Below, piece after piece: positions 22,876-34,602 of a stretch of DNA of 64,000 nucleotides; the stretch's first letter is position 1; every line of letters begins with the position of its first letter. This DNA is from Sclerodactyla briareus. Taxonomy: Eukaryota; Echinodermata; Holothuroidea; Dendrochirotida; Sclerodactylidae. The stretch lies in contig JAODTK010002998.1 of NCBI GenBank assembly GCA_026419785.1, forward strand, positions 186,001-250,000, written 5' to 3'. The translations under genes and the position numbers were made by a program. The notes under the pieces were generated by a model. The model was not told the DNA's origin and made no database searches. It was given only the letters and a program-made list of their open reading frames with translations.

Positions 22876-23244
22876 CAGGCTAGGATGGGGGAAAGCAACC
22901 CACCAGTCTGGGGAAATGGAGAGAACATTCAGGGAATGGGGATCAAGAGGGAAACAGGGGGTTGCTAGGGGAAGTTAGGAATTTTCAAAGCAGGATTAAG
23001 AGACAGATCATTTAAAAACTTAATATTAACAGCAGAAAATAATTAAGTAACTAGAAAATGTCGGGCGGGTTAAAACCGCCAAACGTAGATATCCCCGCAT
23101 CTCTTATTCAAGAAATTTGGTGAACATGAAACCAGACATATTCGTGGAAAGAAGACTTTATAGACTTGTGAAGCAACACGTGCCACAGGTTAAATGGGTC
23201 ATTCCATAATGCACTGTAATTGTATGAGGCACACCTACAGCCCC

Positions 23245-24345
23245 GGACAAGGTGCATCCTTAACTAAGCACATTATTCAAGATTCGACCTTTAACCACAT
23301 GGCCACCAGACAGAGGTCAAATTCAGGTCAGAGGTCACACACATGAGGTCAACAATAGATCACATGGTGAACCATCCCCCCACCCCCCAGCCTCGCAGAA
23401 TTCAAATTCTCCCCCGAGTATAGCCAAAAAACAGTTTTGCCCCTAAGTGAAGCCGAATTGACCTTTAAGGATAGACAGTTTTCATGAGAATGTTACTCTC
23501 CATGTGTACATTCCACTCCTAGGAGCATTTTGCATTCGGATGAACACACCCAGTGCTATGCCGACAAGTACTAAAATCAGGTTTTTGACCCCTAAGTGAC
23601 CTTTATTGACCTTCAATGACATGGGCAGTTTTTATGAAAATGGTTACCACTCCATGTGATGCATCCACTCCTGACAGCATATTGCATTCCAATGAACATG
23701 CCAATGTTATTGCAAGAAGGTAATAAAATTGAACTTTGACCCCTCGTAATACCAAAGTAAGTGTCCGATCGAAGTAGTGGGAGTTGTTTCCCTATATAAA
23801 GCACACAAAGCTCTATCAAATATCCAAAAATAACCAGTTCTATTTATTTTTATTGCCCGTAACGCCTTAAATAAGCACATTTATTCAGATTCTGACCTTT
23901 ACACAGACCACCCGGACAGAGGTCAAATTCAGGTAAGGGGTCAAACACATGCAGGTCAAACCAATTATATCACAATGGTGAACATCCAGCCTTCGCAGGA
24001 GATTCAATTCTCCGTTATAGCCAAAAAACAGCTTGGACCACTAAGTGACCCTTGAATGACCTTCATGAATGACAGTTTTTTTTTATGAGAATTGGTTACT
24101 CTCCATGTGATACATCCACTCCTCAGGAGCATTTTGCATTATGATGAACCCACCCAGTGCTTTTGCCGAAAAAAAGTAAAAAATAGTTTTGCCCCTAAGT
24201 GACTTAAGACATCACTGGACATGGCGGGTTTTTTGAAATTGTTACACTCCATGATGCATTCCACTCCTAGGAGCATATGCCAGTTCAATGAAAACTGTCC
24301 AATGTTATTGACGGAAAAAAGTATTAACAACTCATATTTTGACTG
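23245..24345 (+). repeat. 605-bp tandem duplication with internal repeats
   Basis: Unit 1 starts near 23257 (AAGCACATTATTCAAGATTC) and unit 2 near 23862 (AAGCACATTTATTCAGATTC). Both then read AGAGGTCAAATTCAGGT, GGTGAACATCC, and ATAGCCAAAAAACAG. Within each unit a module of about 190 bp occurs twice. It carries TTACTCTCCATGTG, CACTCCTAGGAGCATTTTGC and GAACACACCCAGTGC. A third, more diverged member is at 42815-43480. Divergence between the units includes many one-base indels. Confidence 0.85.
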
Positions 24346-25090
24346 ATCAGGACAACTTAATTGCAAATTAGTCCCACAAAATTACACTCAGTGATCTTGA
24401 GCCTATTGAATAAAATTTATCAGGATGGTAGAGTAGAGTCCTATTCACAGAAAGTTTCGGTCAAATCCCTAAACGTTGAGAAAATAATTGATTAATTATT
24501 CTAATTATGCTAACGAATATTGAAAATTTTTTTCAAACACAAAATGACTTCATTGATTTCAACGCCAATTGAAGAAATTTATCGGACTGTTAGAAGGTCT
24601 ACCACCAACACGTTTTTCGTGAGAAATCAACAAAAGTTTATAAATTTGCTCTGATTGCTAATGGGCCAACTATTATGCAAAATTCGTCATGCTAGATGAC
24701 CTCCAGTGACCTCGGCAAACATTTGGAAAATTCATCGTCACTGATAGTTGGCCCTATTCACCAAGTTTCATGAAAATCCAATGAATTTTGAAATAATCAA
24801 ATACAGTATCCTATAATTAGGCTCCTGGCCAAAGAAATGCAAACTTGGCCCCCCCCTCGGATGGACTTGGAAATTGGCGCATGTTTTGGCTCCAACAAAC
24901 CCCAAAACACAACTTTAAGTGTAAATCGCACGAACGTGAAAATTTTACGAAAAACCTGCAAAATAGAGGCAACAAATATACGATATAGCCCAATTTTCGA
25001 AACGTATCCGAGATTTTACTCATAGGACCTGTTTACCAATTTTGGGTCAATCGGATGAATTGTTAAAGAATGAGAGCGCTAACGCCTAAA
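24346..25090 (+). repeat. Family A-like dispersed repeat
   Basis: The stretch contains TAATTATTCTAATTATGCTAA, ATGACCTCCAGTGACCTCGG, CCAAGTTTCATGAAAATCCA and TTTTGGGTCAATCGGATGAA, all in the style of family A. The match is loose and no protein frame is credible. Confidence 0.5.
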
Positions 25091-25093
25091 TTT

Positions 25094-25165
25094 CCGGCCG
25101 GCGGCGACGGCGGCAGCGACGGCGGGCAGCGGACGGCGGCAGTGGCGGCGGCGGCGGGCACACGG
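25094..25165. repeat. GGC-rich degenerate trinucleotide tract
   Basis: About 70 bp of GGCGGC, GACGGC and GGCAGC words sit in otherwise AT-rich sequence. It directly follows AGCGCTAACGCCTAAATTTCC, so it may be the simple-sequence end of the preceding repeat. Confidence 0.75.
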
Positions 25166-25239
25166 CCAACCAAAAACCATAATATTCCCGAACACTTACA
25201 GTGTTGCGGGGATATAATTAAACAGTAGTGTTATTTTAG

Positions 25240-25990
25240 TGTTAAGTTCGGTCAACATCCGGTCCACGGAATGACTGTGTATAGGGGCAAAAAGGCAAAT
25301 TGTTGGACACACTGATAAAGAGAGTGGCTGTGTGTGTAGGGCCCAAGTGGGTCCGTTGCATAGAATTGAAAAAGCCTGTAGGTATGGCCATGCCATCACT
25401 ATCACCAAGCATCAGCACTGGCCACCAAAAATTGGTAGGAGGAGAAGATTTTGCGTGATTGCACATGATAGGCCACGGGGCCCACAATGGGCCTTGAGCC
25501 AAAATTCCTGGAACCCTGATGGTACAATTATCAGATCATCATTATGAACGAAAATCAGCAAATGGCCTGCTGCATTATAAATTGTAGTAGTAGCATTTTG
25601 CATGTTAACGTTGGACGGGGCCGGCCCTAGGGCCTACATTTGTGAATTGAGCCAAGTATTGAAACCACCTGATGGACACTAACCAAAGAGCATACATGTA
25701 ACTTTGTAGAAAATTAATTGGTACTGGTGGGACTAAGGAGAGGCATTCAAGTACCACCATGTGTGGAAATTTAATCAAAATGGGCCGCGGGCCCCCCCAT
25801 GTCTGACTAGGGAAACAAACAAGAGCACCAATGGTCTATAGCTCAAACCCAATAAAGGCTCATAATATTTCACTTCAGAATGATCAAGGAGCATGATTGT
25901 GAATAACGGGAACTTCATGTGCAAAGGCTGTTTGATCTTTAGTTCCTTTGACCTACCCTCGACTGTGGTCAACGATTGTTATTTCAGCAC
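25240..25990 (+). repeat. Family C dispersed repeat, copy 1
   Basis: The copy contains CAAGCATCAGCACTGGCCACC, GGGCCCACAATGGGCC, CAAAATTCCTGGAACCC, CATCATTATGAACG and AATGGGCCGCGGGCCC. The same phrases recur at 31256-31600 and 46975-47862. The frames across it (up to 86 codons) are broken in the other copies. Confidence 0.7.
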
Positions 25991-26113
25991 CTCAGGCTCA
26001 TAAACCCCCCATACCTGAGTTTATAAAGAAATGTTAATAAGATTCGTCTTTAAAAGCCTGTGACACTTCGTTGGGTCAGATTCACTGCTTGGCTTCTTCT
26101 ATAAACTATTAAG

Positions 26114-26150
26114 ATGGCGTCTGTATCGAGAATCTTCGGAGCGTTCTATG
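26114..26150 (+). CDS. Possible first coding exon of an unknown gene
   Basis: AAGATGGCG (26111-26119) is a near-ideal Kozak start. It opens the frame MASVSRIFGAFYG, which meets a strong donor, G followed by GTGAGA, at 26151 (phase 1). Read through, the frame stops 12 codons later. A pyrimidine-rich CTTGGCTTCTTCT lies just upstream. The N-terminus, with one arginine and hydroxylated and hydrophobic residues, could suit a mitochondrial targeting start, but I recognise no family and no second exon. Confidence 0.35.
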
Positions 26151-26985
26151 GTGAGAACCAGGTCACCAGTATTGCATTAGCGCTGGGAATATGGAATGAA
26201 TAATAGGAGCATGATGGTTTATAGTTAAGGCAGGTGGCCGAAATAATCCGGCCTGGTTGGCCCAAATGTCCATGGATACAGGGTTCAGCTGAATGGGTTA
26301 TGGGTACTAGGCTGAAATGGCTGTTGGCAAAACTGTAGAAAGCAGTAGGTCAAAACTTGGGCATATCATGAATGTCACCCAAAGAAATAGTTTGGGCCAT
26401 AAAGCTATGTCCTGGCCTGAGGCCTATTTACTAGTCTCAACAGAGACCTGAATAATCCCAAGTGTAAAACAATGTCTGTTATGTGAAGTTGTGTAACCCA
26501 ATGAAACGTCAGTCATTGAGGACTAACCTGTACTGACTATTGTAGTTAAACTTTACCAGTTTCTCATTTACCCAACTTAGCCTCCACAAGGCAGCTTAAA
26601 ACTTGGCCAAGAAGAATAAATGAAAATATTGATCGTCCCCTTCCACTATTTCGGGAAGGAAATGTTGGAATTCTGTAATTTAATTTGTAAACTTTTACTT
26701 GTTCAGAAAGATTTCAAGAGGTACAAGGCGATCACCTCAGTGGCCCGCCTGGTTGCAACGATTAGATGGTTTCTTTTAGTCACAATGAACAATTCAAGGC
26801 AGTCATGTCTTGCTCCCAGACTTTGTATTAAGCATTTAATAGGAACAGTCTAATAACAGTGAACCATTTTCAAATACATAGGAACTTGTTGACCAAGGTC
26901 TAAAGAAGGAGTATAGGTTTTGTGAAATATGACTGAAGTTGCTGGATTATGCCAATAGACACAATATTCCTTTATTCATCGGACC
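26151..26985. other. No recognisable gene
   Basis: If the exon at 26114 is real this would be its first intron. A 77-codon plus frame at 26620-26853 has no known match. I see no acceptor and exon combination that I would defend. Confidence 0.5.
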
Positions 26986-26989
26986 ATTT

Positions 26990-27850
26990 TCTCCTTTCAA
27001 TATATATCTCAGGACCAATGGTGGACCACACATACACATTTCATGGGAATCCAACAAGTTGAACATTTGCATGAATGAAGCAAATAAACACACATGAATA
27101 ACTCCCAGTGACTCGAGCAATGTTCAAAAAAAAAAAAAAAAAATAGGACTTAAAAGTAGCATATGCAATCAAGTTCATAAAAAATCTAACAAACTTTGAA
27201 ATTTGGAATGGACTATGCAAAATACACTAACTGAAGAACTTCCAACCTAAGGTAAGGATAAGTCATATACCTACAACGTTTCATTGGAATCGGGGCAAAC
27301 TTTAGCATTATGGCCCAAATAACCAAATTATACAAATTAGCCCAGTATGTTGATGACCTAGGCAAACCCAAAACTATGATGAAAAAAATTGGCACTGAAG
27401 TAAACCATACCCACCAGGTTTTTCATTAAATCCAACTGAATAAATTATGCAATTAGGCCAAATTGAATGATCCAATCGACCTTGCATTGCTGTTAAATAA
27501 TTTAGGGACTTGATTTGATCATATTCACTGTCAGTTTCAGGGAATTCTTACCAACCTTGGAATGTTAATAAATTATGCAAAATTAGACACTTAATTAGAT
27601 AATTTTAAGCTGTAAATCTAATCAGTTCATCAACTCTAATCCGTCACCTATGTGCCAAACCAAGTCCCATAGCCAGTACAGTTCATCTGTAAGCTTGCGA
27701 ACGAGCTTAATAATGAATATTATAAAAAGGCCAATTACTATCCTTTATGGGAGTTGCGCCCAAGAATAGTCAGATCGTGTTCACTCAACCCTGATCCTAC
27801 ATACAAAATTCGTCAAAATAGACTCACCGTTAAGAGAATCTTGCTATAAA
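26990..27850 (+). repeat. Family A dispersed repeat with tandem modules
   Basis: The copy repeats words such as CATTTCATGGGAATCC, TGAAATTTGGAATGG, CATACCCACCAGGTTT and AAATTATGCAAAATTAGAC. Later come AATCTAATCAGTTCATC (27613), a phrase meaning CACCTATGTGCCAAACCAAG, and CAGATCGTGTTCACTCAACC. A 20-bp poly-A run interrupts it at about 27125-27143. Confidence 0.75.
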
Positions 27851-28380
27851 AGAAAAGTTTGTCAGTTCAGGCGACACAAAACGGCATGATGCAGACTGTA
27901 ATGTATACCCATATGTGTACTTGGATCCGAGGTATTAGATTAGTGTTACACAGTTGTGGGATTTGGACATAGCAGAGAGTAGATTCAATTGCAGATGTGA
28001 TCACAAATCGGTGTAAACAAACATACTGAACATACCGTAACCTTAAAACCCCACTTCCTAATCCCTGACGCCACCCCTAATACCAATCCCAACAGCCTCC
28101 CTCTTGGCCCGAGTTTGTCTGCCTGACTCTCTAGAGTGCATTGCAAACTATGCTACACAAGTTACACTGTAAACAGTGGGTACATGCCCACTGGATTGAT
28201 GCTACCCCTGCCATACAAGTTCCTGATTACATCCCATAGCTAAGTGACTGTCGCCGAAAGGGTAAATCCTTCAAGGCAACATTTTTGGGGCCATAGTGAA
28301 GTTCTGTCCATGCAAAATTGTATTTTGTGTGAAATAAATTAGGGAATAATGAACAGATCGAGGGCCTTGGTGCAGAATTA
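27851..28380. other. No recognisable gene
   Basis: This is unassigned sequence. I see no repeat shared with the window and no credible frame. Confidence 0.5.
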
Positions 28381-28466
28381 AAAACGGGATGACATCATAA
28401 TAGAGGTTAGAAAATCCGAGGCGCAGCCGATGGATTTTGCCTCCTATATGACGTCAAACCCGGTTT
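28381..28466. repeat. 86-bp palindromic element (MITE-like)
   Basis: Arm 1 (28381-28417) and arm 2 (28432-28466) are reverse complements with a few mismatches. AAACGGG pairs with CCCGGTTT, GACATCATA with TATGACGTC, and AAAATCC with GGATTTT. The 14-bp loop GAGGCGCAGCCGAT is itself partly self-complementary. TGACGTCA at 28449-28456 is a perfect CRE palindrome. No flanking target duplication is clear. Confidence 0.75.
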
Positions 28467-30700
28467 CAATTCGACAAAACAAGGCTTCTACGAGTATCTG
28501 TTTATTATTCCTATCATAAATATCTGATTCTTTCTCGCGAAAAAAAAAAACCGCGAGAATAAACATAGAAAAAGACTCCTTTATATGGTCATATTTAATT
28601 CTCCCAAAGCTGCTCAATCGACAAAGGATTGTCAAAACTCAGAATTGTTAAAACACACTGCATGGCGTGTGCCAACATTGCCGCACGACAAAACAGATAT
28701 AGAAACGTTATGGTGCATGTACTGTTACATGTACGAAAGCAAGGCGAGCGACAGTTCTAATTTAGCAACTAGTGTACATCACGTACAGTAGCTTGTTCAC
28801 GAACACAGCCACATAGGCCAATACTATTACTAGCCTTGATTGAGTCGACGAATGAGTGCAGTGGATTCTGTTACAGACACCATTTTGTGGGCGGGATTAA
28901 TACGGGGAATCCAAGTGATTTGGAAACACTGGAAAGTACACATTTTACAGGAACCTCGGACAATTCGTGAAAATACATCTGTGTGATTGTATTCGAAGAC
29001 AAAATGTCGTGCCAGTGAATGTTGTGGACTGATGGTTGTGCTGCCGCGTATATAGGCCTACTGTAAATCCAACGGTGGTCATTTCCCGTTTTTCAACGAG
29101 TGCATTCATCGACTGTAATGAGACTTTTTCAAGTGAGGCTTTTCCAAATTCAGTCGCAAGAGAGGAAGTAGAGAGGAAGTTCGGAACATCTAGAAGCATG
29201 TTTTACAAGCGGGACTGTTTGTGACGGAGATATATTAAAACTCTCTTAATATTTCAAAAAGTCATGCCTGTGTCATCCAGGGAAATGCTACTCTAAGCTA
29301 GAGTAGCCTTTCCCGGAATCATCGCGGATGAAATCAGAACAGTCTAGTTTTGCCACCATCAGGGCTTCTCATCATCCACCCCCGTGTTTTCTTTCGTACT
29401 CTGGAATTTGACATTAAGACGGCATGTACCCATAGTCAATCTAGTGTCGTGAAAAGGAGGACGAGAGAGAATTTCAGGGTAAATAAGTTCTACCCGTGGG
29501 CCTACTCTCTGCTCAAATGAAAGGTGTTAAAATCTCTGAGAAGTTCGTTGAAATATGGTGTTAGATACCTACGATCAGACCGATCGATCGAGATGCGTCA
29601 AAGGATGATAGGCCCTGACCGGAGTAGTAATAAGTGCAACTTGAAGTTCTTGAACACATGAAAACTTCCCAGTTCGGTAGATCTCTCTGGAAGTTCTCCC
29701 AAGACCATACATGTGTCCACTTAGCCGGTCGTTGTTAGTATGGATTATACACGGTTATAAATTCAATTTCACACACTAAACTAGTACATAGGTCCGTCGG
29801 TATTTGTGAATAAAGAACAAAAATGGTAATTTCCAAGGGCGACTATTAATGCCCAAGGGGAAGCAAGCATTGAGGCCTTAGGCCAAGCTACTTAAACTCT
29901 GCTATGATTTTGACAGGTGCCACACTTAGCCTAGATAAGAAAATTTGAATATAACTGAAAGACCCTTGCAAATACATGAATAACCAACCTTTGTGAAATG
30001 GTTGTTTGTATCAACCCCTCTACTGTCTGTGTTCATTATCTTGAGATTTTCAAATTGTTTTCTAATTGCAATTTTAACATTATTTACAGTGAATTTTGTC
30101 CCTTTTCACATGTTAACATAGAATGTGTACTTCACCATTCTGCAGAATCATGACTCACGTTCCATTGGATAAACATAAACTTGTTTATTCTCATTTCCTG
30201 TCAGTGTAACGATTTTCTGACACCCAATTAATATTGTATGCAAAGATTGTGCAAAATATCGAGCTGTTCCACTACTCACCCTCTCCAAACCATGGGGGCC
30301 GTAGTGTTGACCTACTATCGATCAACTATTATTATGCTGTACAGCAGTTATAGGCCTAGGCGCTACATTACGGTATAGCGGTCAACTCTACAACCCCTGT
30401 GCTTCAACCTTCGCTGCGAAGTAACTCAAAACCCTGATTCAAGGTCCTATTGATCGCGATCTTAACATAAAACTTCAAGTTTCTCATTTCCAAATAATCC
30501 TTCATGAATCAGTCCCATATCTCACTGCTTATCTATAAGAAAAGGCGTAAATTACTATGAATAGCCACTTCTGGAGACCTATGCGAATTGCTTCGGTCCG
30601 TCCCTGGATTTGGCATTTCTGTTGAGGTCATGTCGACAATGATATCTACAGTTTTAAAACAAAAAAAAAAAACCCACAACTCGATTGGCGAGGTCCTCTC
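28467..30700. other. No recognisable gene
   Basis: This 2.2-kb stretch is unassigned. A short frame at 29036-29224 encodes a serine/phenylalanine-containing product that matches nothing I know. CGCGAAAAAAAAAAACCGCG (28536-28556) is a small A-loop hairpin. No shared repeats were found. Confidence 0.5.
29280..29314. other. Stem-loop with 16-bp arms
   Basis: GGGAAATGCTACTCTA (29280-29295) pairs with TAGAGTAGCCTTTCCC (29299-29314) with one mismatch and an AGC loop. No T-run or gene end is nearby, so a terminator is not implied. Confidence 0.7.
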
Positions 30701-30714
30701 TAAATACGGAAGGT

Positions 30715-31217
30715 CAGTGGAAGAAGGTGAGGTCCGAGTGCATTATGGAAGAACTTAAGGACATGGGAAATATCAAGTATGTCAACTTTTCCATACAATG
30801 AACCTTGACTACTCCGATAACATGACATGTGAATTTTGTGTACATGCCATGGAGAGTCACTTGTCGAGAAAACATTAGAATTGTAATTCGAGAACAATCC
30901 AATCCTCTTCATAGGAACAAATGCATTTTGTGATTTCAACAAAGTAGTCCTTATTCCACTCGAATTACCTTTGAATTGACTGCGGGTCAACACAATCTAC
31001 ATGGCTTTTTGTAGGAGAAATCATTTTGTAATTTTAAACAATTGCCATAGTGATGCTTTAGTCCCTTTGACCTTGACCTTCACAAGGATAGAAATGTCCT
31101 ATAGGTCAATGCCATATGTTTCCAAGTTTGTCAACATCAATCGAAATTACAACTGGCAGCCCAAAAGACATTGTGCAGGGAGCCCAAGATTCAATGGTGG
31201 ACACACAGGAAGTAGTC

Positions 31218-31251
<34 letters not shown>

Positions 31252-31255
31252 ATAG
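30715..31255 (+). repeat. Family B dispersed repeat with (ACAG)n tract
   Basis: The copy contains GAAAACATTAGAATTG, CAACAAAGTAGTCC, CAATTGCCATAGTGATGCTTT, TTGACCTTGACCTTCAC, CCAAGTTTGTCAACATCAAT and a clean (GACA)n tract at 31218-31250. The homologous position in the other copies holds (GATA)n. This copy lacks the hairpin terminus and runs into family C. Confidence 0.8.
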
Positions 31256-31600
31256 TACAAAACTTTGCAGAATTTCCACATAATGGCCCTATGGCCCGAA
31301 CTGGGCCGGCTGGCCAAATTCCTCGACACCCCCAAGGCCGCCTCTACCCAAGGAACATTGCATGTAACTTTGAAGAAAATCAATTGAAGGCTGTGGAGGA
31401 GAGGCATTTCAAATACCATTGTGTGAAATCGCATAAAATGGGCCTCGCGGCCCAAGTGGGACTGAGACCAAAATTCCTGAACCACCGAAGGACCGGGCTG
31501 TTAGTCAAATAATATGACCAAACATCAGCATGCGCAACACAAAGTTTGTAGGAGAAGTAGCATTTTGCAGTTTCCACGTATTGGCCCATGTGCCCCCTCT
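31256..31600 (+). repeat. Family C dispersed repeat, copy 2
   Basis: The copy contains GGCCCTATGGCCCGAACTGG, CAAGGAACATTGCATGTAAC, GGCCTCGCGGCCCAAGTGGG and CCAAAATTCCTGAACCACC. It also has GACCAAACATCAGCATGCGC followed by AAAGTTTGTAGGAGAAGTAG. This last junction is unbroken here and serves as the empty-site template for the LINE insertion at 47863-49716. Confidence 0.75.
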
Positions 31601-31885
31601 AATGCATTTGACCTTGACTTTAGGTGGTCAATGATGACATCAGTCAATGAACAGTTTTCGCTTGAACTAATGCACTTGCGGGTGCGTTAGCATTTTCCGA
31701 TTTCAGCTCTCGGGCAGGCCTACATTTGTGACCAGGTTGGCTGGTCAGATTATCAAAAGGCACTAGCACTACTACATTTTGTGGCCAAAAAAGCACAAGT
31801 TTACAGACTAGAGAGATAGATGACATGGAAATCCACAAAAAAAAACCCAAGCTCAACCAGCATAGCTGCTTTGGGCTAAAAAAAA
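31601..31885 (+). repeat. Family B terminal fragment
   Basis: The phrase TTGACCTTGACTTTAGGTGG, GTCAATGATGACATCAGTCA, a short GAGATAGATGAC tract and CAAGCTCAACCAGCATAGCT followed by GCTTTGGGCTAAA match 49790-49990. The end is followed by poly-A. Confidence 0.7.
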
Positions 31886-32814
31886 AAGAAGAAAAAAAAA
31901 CCTTTATTTTGTGTGGCAAAGAGATGGTTACTAAAGTGCAGTGTAGGCAGAGTGAAGTCTATTCTGGTTAAAGACGCTGTGGGACTGTACTCATTTGCGC
32001 TTTCACATTAAGATAGGTCCCCCTAGACAGCTCTCGAACAGTACAGGTCCTAGAGTATTTTCGCAAACGGACGTCTTGTGGATGTTCGTGAAGGTTGTTA
32101 GTGCATAGGCATAGCTGATGAACGAGCATTCAATCATGCATCAAGTACCGCCTATTGTTAGAAAAGGCTAATAGTTAGTGAAAAAATTATCAATATTTTA
32201 TGACCCTACTTGCTCCCAAAACCTAATCAATAACGAGAAAACTTGCTCTTAGTAAATAGCGGCAAAATGATTCTGTTATGCTCACACTCGGCTGAGAACT
32301 TTTGTTGCAAAGCATTAAACAGCGTGGAAAACTTCCCAATTTTTCCGATTGTTTCCTCTCAACTCACAAGTCATTTCTATTATCGATATTCATTGTTGCC
32401 TATTTTGTCGAATGAGCGTCATGCAAAATAGCAATAATAAATTGCAGATTCTCCGACAGAATTGAATGTTTCGTTCCCATTTGTCATATTACTAATTGTC
32501 ATTCCAGATATTACACAAATATTTGGAGGGAAATATAAAACTTTCAGTATGTTAGTTTGATGAGGCTCTTCGTGGAAGTTGAATTAGCAACCCACGGATG
32601 TAAAACAAGATGGAAACGTGTTGGATCGGGCAGTCTTTAGATGTAAAGATGGTGATGTCAATTGAACAGTTCGCCAAAGACGAAGCTATTAGCTATTTGC
32701 CATACCAATCACACTGAGATATTCCGATAGCTGGAAGGCACACTGGTTGGTTGTTGCAACAAAAGTTAAAGAGTGCTAGCTTCGTCTTAACCCAAGACTA
32801 AGTGGAAGTTCAGT
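31886..32814. other. No recognisable gene
   Basis: This is unassigned sequence. A 35-codon frame starting AAGATGGAAACG at 32611 has a good start context but no domain or clear exon structure. No shared repeats were found. Confidence 0.5.
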
Positions 32815-33180
32815 TGGAGCAGAGGAGCAGTGGGGAGATGTGAATCAGATGTGGGAAAGTTTGAGCATCTCCTGCGGAGTGCAGTGGAGAGATATGTACC
32901 ACCAAAAAGACAAACAAAAAGAGAGGGAAAAGGTCTTATCCAATGTGGTGGTAGAAAAAGCAAAGAAAAAGACAAGGAGAATAGAAAGATAGGTGTGAGA
33001 CTGTCGTGGTTGACGGTTATAGAATATCCAGGAATACTCTGATATGGAACTACAAGATTACATGAATATTCAATCACCTGATCAGACAAGCAGAGCAAAA
33101 CTGGAGCATCCGGAAGCCTACACACCTATGTAAGAAAGCAAAATGAAATTAAAGGGGGCAGTGGGACACTACGGAAAATG
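32815..33180 (+). mobile_element. LINE linker fragment between endonuclease and RT
   Basis: One frame reads VGKFEHLLRSAVERYVPPKR (about 32851-32910). After frameshifts I read YPMWW (about 32938), WNYKIT (about 33045) and HLIRQAEQNWSIRK (about 33080). This order is typical of the segment before the reverse transcriptase in CR1/L2-like LINEs. It differs from the two CR1 copies here, so it is another subfamily. It has stops and frameshifts and is cut off before the minisatellite. The family call is tentative. Confidence 0.5.
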
Positions 33181-33302
33181 GCGAAGCAGTTACTTTTTTC
33201 TATTTTCTTTTCTAGGGTATACGTGACGAGCAGAGGACGATCCTATTAAAGGCCCAAGCGAGGGTGCAGGGCCTGGATACTGCACCTTTACACCAAACAG
33301 AC

Positions 33303-34602
33303 GTTTGAGGACAAGGCCGACCCACAAAAGATACAATAGACAAGGACAACTCACCAAAAGAACCACAATGGACAAGCGACACACAACACAACACAAACAG
33401 AACACAATAGACAAGGACAACCCACCAACAGAAACACAACATACAAGGACAACCCACCAACAGAAACATACGGGACAAGAAAGAGAAAAAACAGAACACA
33501 AACGAAATGGACAACCCAACCAACTGAACCCCAATAGACAAGCACAACCCACCAACAGAACCACATAGGACAAGGACAACCACCAACAGAACAATATAAG
33601 ACACTGACAACCCACCAACAGAAACACTAGAGACAAGGACAACCACCACACAGAACCCAATAGACAAGGACAACCCAACCAGCAGAACACAATAGACAAG
33701 GACAACCCAACAACAGAACACTATAGACAAGGACAACCCAACAACAGAAACACATAGACAAGGACAGCCCAACAACAGAACATATAGACAAGACAACCCA
33801 ACAACAGAAACACTATAGACAAGGACAACCACCAACAGGAACAACCCACCAACAGAACAACTATAGACATGGACAACCCACCAACAGAAACAATAGACAA
33901 ATTACAGCACAACAACAGAAACACCTTAGACACGGCAAACACAACAACAGAACACTATAGACAAGGAAAAACACCCACCAAAAAGAACACCCAATAGACA
34001 AGGACAACCCACCAACAGAACACAATAGACAAGGACAACCCACTAACAGAACACAATAGACACGGACAACCCACCAACAGAACACAATTGACAAGGACAC
34101 CCATAACAGAACAAATAGACAAAGACCAGCCCAACAACAGAACACAATAAACAAGTACAACACACCAACAGAACACAATAGACACGGACAACCCACCAAC
34201 AGTACACAATAGACATGGACACCACCAACAGAACAGCAGAACACAATAGACAAGCACAACCCACCAACAGAACACAATAGACAAGCACAACCCACCAACA
34301 GAACCCAATAGACAAGGACACTCACCCAATAGGAACCCAATGACAAGGACAACCCAACAAAAGAACACAATAGACAAGGACACCCCAACAACAACAGAAC
34401 CAAACACAAGGAAAAACCCACCAACAGAACACAATAAGAGCAAGGACAACCACGGAAACACAATAGACAAGGACAAAACAACAACAGAACACAATAGACA
34501 AGGTACAACCCACCAACAGAAAACATAGACAATGGGACAACCAAACCAAACAGAAACACAACTGACAAGGACAACCCACCAACAGAAACAATAGAACAAG
34601 GT
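33303..34602. repeat. 31-bp minisatellite, about 40 units
   Basis: The unit starts ACAAGGACAACCCACCAACA and continues GAACACAATAG. Exact 31-bp spacing is visible at 33998, 34029 and on. Many units differ by one-base indels, mostly in the CAGAA(A)CAC part. Since 31 is not a multiple of three, three units make a 93-bp super-repeat. On the minus strand none of the frames has a stop, so open frames of up to 237 codons appear, coding for a cysteine/valine/leucine-rich 31-residue repeat. These are satellite artefacts in my reading. One plus frame has TAG in each unit. Confidence 0.95.

Noticed and set aside
16951..34602. CRISPR arrays
   Set aside because: The repeats at 16951-17669 and 33303-34602 are head-to-tail without unique spacers, and the genome is eukaryotic.
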